Both the position numbers and the translations under genes were made by a program. This document shows, one piece after another, positions 12,709 to 23,029 of a stretch of DNA of 64,000 nucleotides. A model generated the notes under the pieces. That model saw only the letters and a list, made by a program, of their open reading frames with translations. It searched no databases and was not told where the DNA came from. The stretch is from the NCBI GenBank assembly GCA_019914995.1, contig CM034127.1, forward strand, positions 5,084,001-5,148,000. The letters run 5' to 3'. The stretch comes from Acanthochlamys bracteata. Taxonomy: Eukaryota; Streptophyta; Magnoliopsida; Pandanales; Velloziaceae. Positions within the stretch are counted from its first letter, which is position 1; the number at the start of each line of letters is the position of its first letter.

Positions 12709-13986
12709 TGATAATCTATAATGATACATATTTAGTATATTTTATTGTTATAGTAAATATTAAATTTTTATTAAAATTTTATTCACAATATAGATTAATT
12801 TATTTTATTTTATTTTTGTGAAGTATAGGTGAATAAAAAAGCAAATTATTGAAGGAATAAAATAAAAGAGCTAATCATGGGAGGAAATATCAAGCGGCGG
12901 TCCTCATTGATGCATTTGACCAATCAAATATAAACCAAAAATTTAGCATCAAATATAGCATCAAATATAACAACAAATCTATATCAAATCTAATCCGAAG
13001 ATCTTGAAGATATTTTTTTTTCTAATTTTATGGGAGAAAGTTCAACTATAAAAAAGAGTGAATGGAGGGCCAAAAAGAACCAACAAGGAGCGAACGAGAA
13101 GCTAACGGAAAACGTAGAGAGAGCCGAACGGGAGACAGAAGAAAGATCAAATTAGAGACAAAAAATTCTTTAGATTTGCTTTCTTCTCTTTTTCTCATGT
13201 TTTATTTTTCATACAATATTATTATGTGTAATATTAATATGAGTGGCTAAATTCTCTAAACTGGAATTAGGATGAAACCCTAATAAATTTAATTTATTTT
13301 TTGAATATTATGTGATGTATGGATTGTTGATTTTATGTGAGTTGTTAATTCTTGTTTGAAATGATGTTTAGATGTTAAATTTCATGCATTATTAGCATTG
13401 AGTTTGATATCTAAATTATTATATTAATTGTGTTTGAGAGGACCAATCGGAGCATAACTTACGAATTACAGGATTAATAACTGTAGTTAATATTTACTCA
13501 AAGTGAATGTAACTACATGATTTATGATTTCGCAGAACCTAATGCATCGTTAGTAATTTCTAAACAAAGAATTAGAACATCACTAGCGATAGGTGATTTT
13601 ATACTGGACCAAAGTTAAAATCATAATTAGAAATCGTATCTAAGAACTGGACCAATGTGTTAAATACGAGGTCTTCACAATCATCATAATCTATTATCAT
13701 ATTTATTTAAAGATTAAATTAGAGGCATTAGTGGTGGATTCTAAAGCTCCGGTTGTTTGCATACATGTTTTTTCGATCCGTACGTTACTTTTCGTTCTTA
13801 ACTCTCGTACTTTTTTATTCGTCTTTACAAACACAACTTTTGTTAGTTAAAAATTTGAATTAGAGTTAACAACAGTCTCTGTGGAACAAACTCGTTATCT
13901 GCTATACGGTAGACGATAACCGTGCACTTGCGGGATAGATTAGGATATAATCATTGAATTTTTCTTAGTTGGTTTTATCTACATCA
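12709..13986 (+). repeat. 5' LTR of the Ty3/Gypsy element
   Basis: 1278 bp, TG...CA bounded, aligning along its whole length with 19822-21091. By eye there are several differences per 100 bases plus short indels, so the insertion is not recent. Confidence 0.93.
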
Positions 13987-13992
13987 AGTTTT

Positions 13993-14011
13993 TGGCGCCG
14001 TTACCGGGGAT
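13993..14011 (+). other. Primer-binding site, tRNA-Asp type
   Basis: TGGCGCCGTTACCGGGGAT begins six bases after the 5' LTR. It is complementary to the 3' end of plant tRNA-Asp (including CCA) with one apparent mismatch. The tRNA sequence is recalled from general knowledge, not searched. Confidence 0.8.
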
Positions 14012-14137
14012 TGTTTTGTTTGACTTTGATTCAATCTAGTTTCATTTAGATTCATTTAGATTCATTGATATTTTGAATTTGTTTTGCATTTAGTTTAGAG
14101 TATATTAGTTTGTTTTTCATTATAGTTACATTATTGC

Positions 14138-15105
14138 ATGATCACTCGCTCTCATAGTCAATCTTCACTTGAATTTGATCCTCAGCTTGAAAGAGAGGTT
14201 AGGAGAATTAGACGTGAGCGTAAAAATCATTTGAATATTAGAATTGAAGAGATGGCTGTTGCACCGAATGAAACAATGAGAGATCTTGACATTCCCACAA
14301 TTCTTGTATCTTCATCTAGTATAGTTCTCCCTGATGCTGCTAGAAACTATGAGTTGAAATCTATTCATTTTAATATGATGCCTTCTTTTCATGGTTTGAA
14401 CAATGAGGATCCTTTAGCTCATATTCGAGAAATTTTCAATATGGTTTCTAACATGCCTTTGACAAATGGGGTTACTGAGGAACACCTTCAAATAAAAATA
14501 TTTTCCTACACTTTAAAAGATAGAGCAAAGGTATGGTTACAATCACTTAGATCTGGTTCACTTACTACTTGGACTGAAATTCAAAACAGATTTTTAGAGA
14601 AATTCTTTTCAACTCAAAAAACTGATGCATTAAGAGATAACATCATGCAATTCACTCAATAATCTGATGAGTCATTTTCTGAGGCATGTGAACGATTTAA
14701 TAACTTGTTAATTCAATGTCCCTACCATGATTTGCCTATTTTGGTATTGATGCGTATATTTTATAAGACACTAATCATTTCTAGCAAGCTGCAGTGAATA
14801 ATTATGCAGGTAGATCTATTCGAAATAAGACATCTGCTGAATGTCAAACGCTATTCGAAAATCTAGCTCTGGAGACACAATATATAGATACACGAGGAAG
14901 ATGAGCTAGAATTTATGAGGTGAATGGTAATAACGATTATGCTTCTAAAGCGCAGGTGAATGCTATTAATAACAAATTGGATGCTTTGTTGGCTATGAAC
15001 GGAAAACTTTTCAACACAAAAGGTATGTGGCATTTGTGATTTATCTGGTCATTATACTGTACATTATCCACAGGGAGTAGATTTTTCTGAATTTGTACAA
15101 TAACA
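14138..15105 (+). pseudogene. Retrotransposon gag, broken
   Basis: An ATG at 14138 opens a 174-codon frame with the plant retrotransposon gag pattern (MPSFHGLNNEDPLAHIREI, then LKDRAKVWLQSL and TWTEIQNRFLEKFF). An in-frame TAA at 14660-14662 interrupts it, although gag-like sequence continues beyond (SDESFSEACERFNNLL). A zinc-knuckle remnant near 15027-15080 reads CGICDLSGHYTVHYP; the fourth ligand of the usual CCHC knuckle is not Cys. The gene is non-functional as it stands. Confidence 0.85.
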
Positions 15106-15112
15106 AGCAAAT

Positions 15113-16397
15113 ATGGTAAGTTCGTATAACCGACATCCTAAATATGATCCATATTCAAACACTTACAATCCTGGATGGAGGAATCATCCCAACTTCTCGT
15201 GGAGCAATCAACAACACCAACCTCCACCTCAACCAACGTCATCGACTTCATTGGAGGATTTGGTAAGACAGTTAGCAATTGGTCAACAAAAGCTTGAACC
15301 TCAGGTAGGTCAAATTGCGCAAGCTTTGAGCCAAGGAGAGCCTAGTAAGTTTCCTAGTCAACCTAACATCAATTCACGAAATAATGAACAAGCAAAAGCC
15401 ATTCATTTAAGATCAGGTAAGCTTATTAACAATGACGATAAAGTTGATGTTTCTGATGAAAGTGTAGTTGCATGTGATGAAAAACAAGAGCTTGACAAAT
15501 CTGGATTAAGAGAAAAAATATCAGAATCATTGCCATCTGAGAGTGATCAACACCACGGAAAAGAATCTGCTCATCATCCTTCTGGACTGCATAAGGTGGT
15601 TGATCGTTATACGCTTCCTATCCCATTTTCGGGCCGTCTAAAGCAAATTAAACAGGATAAGCAATTTCAAGATATTTATGATATGTTAATAAAGTGCGTA
15701 TTAACCTCCCTTTTCTTGATGTGATTGAACAGATTTCAGCATATGAAAAATTCATTAAAAATTTGAAGGCTCACAAACTCAAATTTGCACCAAATGAAGG
15801 AGTCAGATTGAACAAGAATGTAAGTGCAGTGTTGAAAAGCGAGCTTCCACCTAAGCTTGATGATCCAGGTAGTTTTGACATTCCTATCACTATTGGTGCC
15901 AAAATACTTGGACGTGATATGTTAGACCTAGGAGTAAGCATCAACTTGATGCCATTTTCTATCTACAAAAAGTTGGGTTTGGAAGGTATAAAAAGATTAC
16001 TGCACGTCTCGAGCTTGCTGACCGTTCCATACGGCATCTTACAAGTATTATAGAGGATGTTCTAGTTCAAATTGACAAATTAATTCTTCCTACAGATTTC
16101 ATTGTTTTAGACATGGAGAAAAACTTGAGAAATGATCGTAAAATCTCTATTCTTCTTGATCGTCCGTTTATGGCTACTGCAGACACATGTATTAATGTGA
16201 AAAAAGGCACCCTCACAATGACAGTATTGGGTGAAACTGTTAGATTCAAAGTGTTTTATGCTTTAAAATATCCTTCTATTTCTTTATATTCTTATTTTTC
16301 TGTTGATTTATTAGATCCACTAATCGATTCTGTTGTTTTGCATGAAAAATACAAGGATAATTTGTATTGCAGCATTAACTTTAGATATGGTAGGTAG
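15113..16397 (+). pseudogene. Gag-pol spacer and aspartic protease region, broken
   Basis: Proline- and glutamine-rich sequence (from 15113) leads into a retroviral-type aspartic protease. The active-site region near 15925 reads LDLGVSINLMPFSIYKKLGL; plant relatives usually have DLGAS, so the alanine is replaced by valine. The reading frame changes near 15690 and again near 16050, so the region is not continuously open. Confidence 0.75.
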
Positions 16398-16706
16398 TGA
16401 TAATTCTAATGATATGCTCGCTGTCCTAAATGTGTTAAAATCAATTCAACCTAGTTATAGAGTCTCATTTGAACCTTTAGAGATGAATAAAATAAGGATA
16501 GCGCCATCTACTGTAGTCCCTCCTAAGTTAGAACTCAAACCATTGCCTGAACATCTTAAATATACATTCTTATGTGATAATGAAACCCTCCTAGTCATCA
16601 TATCTTCAGTCTTACAGTTAGAGAAGAAGAGAGTCTCATTAGTATCCTAAGAGAACATAGGACAGCAATAGGTTGGACAATAGCTGACATAAAAGGTATT
16701 AGTTCT

Positions 16707-18070
16707 GTGATGTGTATGCATAGAATTTTAATGGAGGATGATGCCAAACCTACTCATGAAAGCCAAAGGAGATTAAATCCTAATATGAAAGAGGTTGTTA
16801 GAGCTGAAATTTTAAAACTGCTTGATGTAGGAGTAATCTATCCAATCTCTGATAGTATATGGGTTAGTCCTATACAAGTAGTACCTAAGAAATCTGGAAT
16901 AACAGTAGTTAAAAATGAGAATAATGAATTGATCCCTATAAGAACAACTACATGATGGCATGTTTGTATTGATTATAGGAAGTTAAATTCTGCAACAAAA
17001 AAATATCATTTTTCTTTACCTTTTATTGATCAAATGCTTGAACGTTTAGCTGGACACTCACATTATTGTTTTCTTGATGGTTTTCCAGGGTATAATCAAA
17101 TTCCAATTGCTCCAGAAGACCAAGAGAAGACAACTTTCACTTGTCCATTTGGTACTTTCGTCTATAGGAGAATGCATTTTGGTTTGTGGAATGCTCCAGC
17201 AACATTTCAAAGATGTATGATAGTTAGATATGGTAGAGAGAATCATCGAGGTATTTATGGATGATTTTTCAGTTTTTGGATCTTCTTTTGATGGATGCCT
17301 TGATAACTTGAAATTGATTTTGTCTAGATGCGAAGAAACAAATTTAGTTTTGAATTTGAAAAAATGTCATTTTATGGTTAAACAAGAAATTATTCTATAA
17401 CATGTGGTTTCTAGTAAATAAATTGAGGTGGATAGAGCAAAAATTGAAATTATAAAAAATCTACCTCCTCCTAATTCAGTAAAATGCATTAGAAGTTTCT
17501 TAGGCCATGCTGGTTTTTATAAAAGATTCATTAAAGATTTTTCTAAAATAACTAGGCCTTTATGTGATTTATTGGCTAAGAATGCTGTGTTTGATTTTGA
17601 TAAAAATTATTTGGATGCATTTAACAATTTGAAATATGTCTTAACTACTGCTTCCATAATCACTGCTCCCGACTGGAATTTAGCATTTGAATTGATGTGT
17701 GATGCTTCAGATTATGCTATTCGTGCATTACTTAGTCAACGAATTGATAGACTACCACATGTTATATATTATACTAGCAAGACTTTGAATGATGCACAAT
17801 TTAATTATTCAATAACAGAAAAAGAGTTGCTTGTTGTGGTGTTTGCTTTAGAAAAATTTCGTCCATATATTTTTTGTTCTAAAGTTATTGTATTTACTGA
17901 CCATTCTGCTCTTAAATATTTTGCTGACAAAAAAAGATGCTAAGCCTAGGTTGATTCGATGGATATTATTGTTACAAGAGTTTGACTTGGAGATTAAAGA
18001 TAAGAAAGGAAGCGAGAATGTGATAGCAGACCATCTTTCTCGTATCGTGGTTGAAGATCAAAGAGAATAA
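16707..18070 (+). pseudogene. Reverse transcriptase and RNase H, broken
   Basis: RT blocks are recognisable: LKLLDVGVIYPISDSIWVSP, then CIDYRKLN after a TGA at 16953-16955, FLDGFPGYNQIPIAPEDQEK, FGLWNAPATFQRCM and the catalytic VFMDDFSVFG (17251-17280). The catalytic block is in a different frame from the preceding one. TAA codons at 17398 and 17419 interrupt the connection. RNase H follows ([42 protein letters not shown]) with another frameshift near 17930. The domain set and order are Ty3/Gypsy; the copy is dead. Confidence 0.9.
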
Positions 18071-18076
18071 AATGAC

Positions 18077-18583
18077 ATGCCTCTAAATGATTCTTTTCTA
18101 GATGAACAACTTCTTTCTATTACTTATAAAGAACCTTGGTATGCTGATTTTGTGAATTATCTTGCTAGTGGTGTATTGAGAAATAATTTATCTTTTCAGG
18201 AAAAAAAGAGATTTCTGTCTATAGTGAAGCACTATTATTGGGATGATCCCTGTTTGTTTAAGCACTATTCGGACCAAATCATTAGAAGATGCCTTCCTGA
18301 GGATGAACAAGAAAGTATTCTAAAACATAGCCATGAGTTAGCATGTAGAGGTCATTTTGGTGCTAAGAAAACATCCCATAAAGTCCTTCAGTCAGGAAAG
18401 CTGAAGTCAAAATGGTATGGACCATATGATATAGTTGAAATCTTTCCATATTGAGCTATAGAAATCAAGGATCTTAAATCTGAAGCACAATTTAAGGTCA
18501 ATGGGCATCGCTTGAAGCCATATTTGGAGGCCACCCTCGCAATCCAAACTGAACCAACCCTTCAACTGCGCGATCCTATTTGA
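18077..18583 (+). pseudogene. Integrase with catalytic core deleted
   Basis: The N-terminal integrase region is present up to the His pair (HSHELACRGHFGAKKTSHK). Near 18395 it jumps directly to the C-terminal segment (KLKSKWYGPYDIVEIFPY, then [13 protein letters not shown] in the same frame after a TGA at 18453). The Cys pair of the zinc-binding domain and the whole DDE core, normally a few hundred residues, are absent. The final stop is TGA at 18581-18583. Confidence 0.85.
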
Positions 18584-18885
18584 CAAACTTATCGTCTAGC
18601 TGAAGACGTTAAATTTAGCGCTTATTGGGAGGCAACCCAAAGCCTTTCTCTCTAGTAGCAATTGAATTTTGTAGGATTTTATTTTCGTTTCATTTGATAT
18701 GTTTATTATTTTTTAAGGATTCGTAAAGAAAGAAGAATCACTATAATGCAAAGATTTGTTGCTGTGATGCAGTTGATGGAGAAGTTAATCAAAGATTCAG
18801 GCCATTTAAAAATCAGTGGAGCTTTCCTACACCTCAATTTTTATCCCTTTGCTTTATACATTGAGGACAATATCGAATTCAAGCT

Positions 18886-18904
18886 TAGGGGGGAGATAGA
18901 AAAT
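18886..18904 (+). other. Internal polypurine motif between pol and the 3' spacer
   Basis: AGGGGGGAGATAGAAAA follows TTGAGGACAATATCGAATTC. It resembles the polypurine signals of Athila/Tat-type elements but lies about 0.92 kb before the 3' LTR. Its role is unknown. Confidence 0.55.
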
Positions 18905-19803
18905 TATGCATAAACATCGATTGATAGTCTATCATCCATTTTTAAATAATGAATTTGAACACTCTTTCTAGTATGGCTTTTGAAATTAGAATTCTTATTG
19001 AGTTTGTTCGTATAATATCCTTATTAACTAAGCTTACATTCTTCTTGATATAGTATTGTATATAATTGAGTTGATAAAATCTTATCATTCTAGACAATGC
19101 AATTGAATATATTTTATAGAAGATTTTAATTTCATAGTCTATAGCGAGTGATGACATCTATCACCATACAATGCGAGGTTTAGAGTTGATGTTAGTATTT
19201 TTTGTGTTGTCTTGTTTTGTTTTCAATTTTTAGGGATAATTGAGATATAGAGTTATAAAAAGTCTTTGGAAAGCACAAGGATAAAGAAAGAGCATTTGTA
19301 TTGAAAAAAAAAAAAAAACTCGAGTATACATTGTAAAGTGCAATGGTGAAGAAAGAGCAATTAAATAAATAAAAGAGCCGCAAAATTAGGCCAATACTTG
19401 AGTATACCTTATTCTTCTTGAAGTTAAATGTGCTCTTGGTTACTTTATATTTTGACTTCTTCCTAAATTTGATTTCATTCAATACAACATTTAAAATAAC
19501 TTGGTGAATCTTTAAAAATTGTATGTGCAGTGGGGAGATGATTTCTAAACATATTTATAGACATTAAATTCTAAACTTCCTTCTAGTATGTTGCATATAT
19601 TTTGGAATGCGAGGTTGAATTGATTTGATTACTATATAGTACAATTAAGGGGGTTTGTAAATGATGTTAATTTGTTTATTATGTTTACATTATTCTTTAA
19701 AGATTTTGAGTGATCAAGCTATACAAAAAAATTAAAAATTATGAGAATAAGTTGTGAAGAATGATATATAATTTTCTTATCATTTTGCTCGAGGACTAGC
19801 AAA
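18905..19803. other. Non-coding spacer between pol and the 3' LTR
   Basis: AT-rich sequence with no plus-strand ORF and no envelope-like ORF. Minus-strand ORFs at 18942-19157 and 19192-19482 have low-complexity composition and match nothing I recognise. Confidence 0.6.
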
Positions 19804-19821
19804 ATTAAGTTTGGGGGTATT
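19804..19821 (+). other. Polypurine tract at the 3' LTR
   Basis: ATTAAGTTTGGGGGTATT lies immediately upstream of the TG that opens the 3' LTR, the expected place for the plus-strand primer. Confidence 0.75.
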
Positions 19822-21091
19822 TGATAATATGTAATGATACATATTTATTATATTTTATTGTTATAGTAAATATTAAATTTTTATTAAAATTATATTCATA
19901 ATATGAATTAATTTATTTTATTTTATTTTTGTGAAGTATAGGTGAATAAAGAAGCAAATTATTGAAGGAATAAAATAAAAGAGCTAATCATGGAAGGAAA
20001 TATCAAGCGGCGGTCCTCATTGATGCATTTGACCAATCAAATCTAAACCAAATATTTAGCATCAAATGTAGCAACAAATCTATATCAAATCTAATCCGAA
20101 GATCTTGAAGATATTTTTTTTTTCCTAATTTTATGGGAGAAAGTTTAACTATAAAAAAGAGTGAATTGAGGGCCAAGAAGAACCAACAAGGAGCGAACGA
20201 AGAGCCAACGAAAAATCTAGAGAGAGCCGAACGGGAGACAGAAGAAAGATCAGATTATAGACGAAAAATTCTTCAGATTTGCTTTCTTTTTTTTTCTCAT
20301 GTTTTATTTTTCATACAATATTATTGTGTGTAATATTAATATGAGTGGCTAAATTCTCAAAACTGGAGTTAGGATGAAACCTTAATAAATTTAATTTATT
20401 TCTTGAATATTATGTGATGTATGGATTGTTGATTTTATGTGAGTTGTTAATTCTTGTTTGAAATGATGTTTAGATGTTAAATTTTCATGCATTATTAACA
20501 TTGAGTTTGATATCTAAGTTATTATATTAATTGTGTTTGAGAGGACCAATCGGAGCATAACTTACAAATTACAGGATTAATAACTATAGTTAATATTTAC
20601 TGGACCAAAGTGAATGTAACTATATGATTTATGATTTTTGTAACATAATGCATCATTAGTAATTTCTATAAAAGGAGTTAGAACATCACTAGCGATAGGT
20701 GATTTTATACTGGACCAAAGTTGAAGTCATAATTAGAAATCGTATCTAGAACTAGACCAAGGTGTTAGATATAAGGTCTTCACAATCATCATAATCTATT
20801 ATCATATCTATTTAAAAATTAAATTAGAAGCATTAGTGGTGGATTCTAAAATTCCAATTGTTTGTATACCTGTTTTCTGGATCCGTACGTTACTTTTCGT
20901 TCTTAACTCTCGTACTTTTTGATTCGTTTTTACAAACACAATTTTTGTTAATTAAAAACTTGAATTAGAGTTAACAACAATCTCTGTAGAACAAACTCGT
21001 TATCTGTTATACGGTAGACGACAACCGTGCACTTGCGGGATAGACTAGGATAGAATCATTTAGTTTTTCTTAGTTGGTTTTATCTACATCA
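19822..21091 (+). repeat. 3' LTR of the Ty3/Gypsy element
   Basis: 1270 bp, TG...CA bounded, and followed directly by TACGA, the copy of the 5-bp target duplication. Confidence 0.93.
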
Positions 21092-21096
21092 TACGA

Positions 21097-23029
21097 TATA
21101 ATGTTTTATACTTTAAAATTTTTCTAAATTTTTGTAAAAAAATCATAAAATAAATATTTATTGAAGAACATAAAAATATTATTTGAAAAGAAGCTCCAAA
21201 CGCTCGTCCAAAAATCACCTTAGCCAGTGCCTATGCTGGATTGTTTACGTGTATACATGCATGCAACAGTTCAAAAGTTTTACTTTGCTTTGAAGTCTTA
21301 TTTAGAAATTAGTACAAGAAAGAGCGACATTTAATAATCTTAGTTAAAGTGGCTTAATACAAAAAAAGATCTCGAATTCAAAGGATCGATGTAAATGTTA
21401 AGCAACGAAGTCAGAATCCACAAGCACCGTTACTTGAGAGCATTCAATGTATGACATCTCTCAAGTTCCTTTCCGTTCTTCAACGCTACAGATCAATGCA
21501 CTCAAAATGCTTTTGCTACTAGTTGCTAAACAGCATGCAACGTGGAAATTTTTACCTATATTGTTATACAAGAAACGTTTAGAAGATTACAAGCTACAAA
21601 ATATACAAGTCATACGTGCTTCTGCATGGACTTTTCCCATGAAAAATAACGAATGATCTACGTACGTGGTGAGCAATGACTGCAAAGAGCAAAGCATTTC
21701 CTTTCCAGAAGGAAGAGCTAATTAAGCGAGATCTATGTGGATCCAGGTATATAAAGCCGATGTCTTGTGCCTTTTCTTTTCTCTATCCATATGGAAGATT
21801 CCTGTAGTTGCCTTTTATATATGGATAACGTACGTACAAAAGCAGAAGAAAGTTGATTATGTTAAAAGTTGATTCAGTGAAGTGGATCGTTTTGTGTTTC
21901 TCCTTTATAACTTGAACTTGGCAACCAAGCCCTATCCGTAAAAGGTGTTCTTGGAAAGTTTGGAATCTAAAACATAATCTGAATGCCAAAAGAAATCATC
22001 TTATTATTTACAGTGAGTGGATTAATTATCATTGTCTTTGCTGGTAATCAAAAGCATGCATGTAATGTTTTCGTAGTTCGAGTAGATGTACGCATAAATA
22101 GTGAAATGGGCCAAATTTAAGACTTGGAGAGTAGGACCACATGCGTTCAACATTTTCTTAAGTTTTAAACAATTGTATAATCAGTTGTATATATATATAG
22201 TCGAAGCGATTCAGTGAAAGTTTAATATAAATAGAATCACGAAATAGTCTCTTATCTAAATTTGAATTTCTTTTTTTTTCTTTGTTGAAATTGGAGCAAT
22301 TGGAGCTCAATGGGCGAAGAACTAATACATCGAACGGCCGACTAAGATGACATGGGTTCATGGATGGTATGCAGCTACTGGAATTCCTTTTGTGTAGACT
22401 CTATTAAGGGGGCCTTTTATGTAGAATTGCTTTTCAACGGCGATACGTCCCCAAAAAAGAATTTCAAGAGGGAGGTTTTGTGGATGAGACGCTACCATCT
22501 CTTTTGCGCTTTTGAGCATATGAGAGTGAAACAGGTAGACAACGCGCTCAACATTTTGTACACAAACGGATGAATTTCGGTCTACTACAATAACAACTAG
22601 TAAATTAAGAAAGAATAAGAAAACCATGCAACTGAGAAGCACACGAAGTTCTGCGGATGCATTCGCTGTAACAATAACCTCCTATGTTGCTAAGCAGGCA
22701 CCATCTATTGTTTCTAATTTACAACTACATTTGTCGTTCCCGTGTTAAATTGCACATTCAGAAGCTTAAGTCATGAATCTCGTTAGCAAATGTAATGCAA
22801 CAGCGGAATCACTCCAGGACCCCATGGTTGTACTGAATCCAAAAGTAAAGTAGTCCAAGCACAAAAGTTTCTCTCTTACCAGAACTGCAGACCGTAGCCC
22901 TCGTTCCTACTTGGTGACAAAGCGCTACAAAATTCTGCTACTTGATAATTTTAAACTATTTCTCTCCCCAATATCTTACAACAATAAAGCTTCAAAAAGT
23001 ATCAACATCTAGTGGTTAACTTAAAACAG
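21097..23029. other. Intergenic DNA between the retrotransposon and the GRP94 gene
   Basis: No gene is recognised. The last few hundred bases (about 22650-23029) probably hold the 3' UTR of the minus-strand GRP94 gene. Overlapping ORFs at 22352-22573 (+) and 22358-22642 (-) have no recognisable family. Confidence 0.5.

Larger units (their letters stand above)
12704..21096 (+). mobile_element. Ty3/Gypsy LTR retrotransposon (Athila/Tat-like), degenerate, with target-site duplication
   Basis: The element occupies 12709-21091 (8383 bp) and is flanked by TACGA on both sides (12704-12708 and 21092-21096). The LTRs begin TGATAAT and end CTACATCA. Internally, in order, are a tRNA-Asp-type primer-binding site, gag, protease, reverse transcriptase, RNase H, a truncated integrase, a polypurine motif, a non-coding spacer of about 0.9 kb and a second polypurine tract at the 3' LTR. 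The gag-PR-RT-RH-IN order is that of Ty3/Gypsy. The Asp primer site and long 3' spacer suggest the Athila/Tat branch (inference). Several stops, frameshifts and a large integrase deletion show that it cannot act autonomously. Sense orientation is +. Confidence 0.93.

Noticed and set aside
13993-14011. Match to a tRNA-Asp 3' end as a tRNA gene
   Set aside because: Only the 3' 19 bases match and they sit just inside the LTR; this is a retroelement primer site.
19192-19482. Minus-strand ORF in the retroelement spacer, considered as an antisense or envelope gene
   Set aside because: Low-complexity, wrong strand for an envelope, no conserved features.
22352-22642. Overlapping ORFs on both strands 3' of GRP94
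   Set aside because: Neither has a recognisable motif or exon context.
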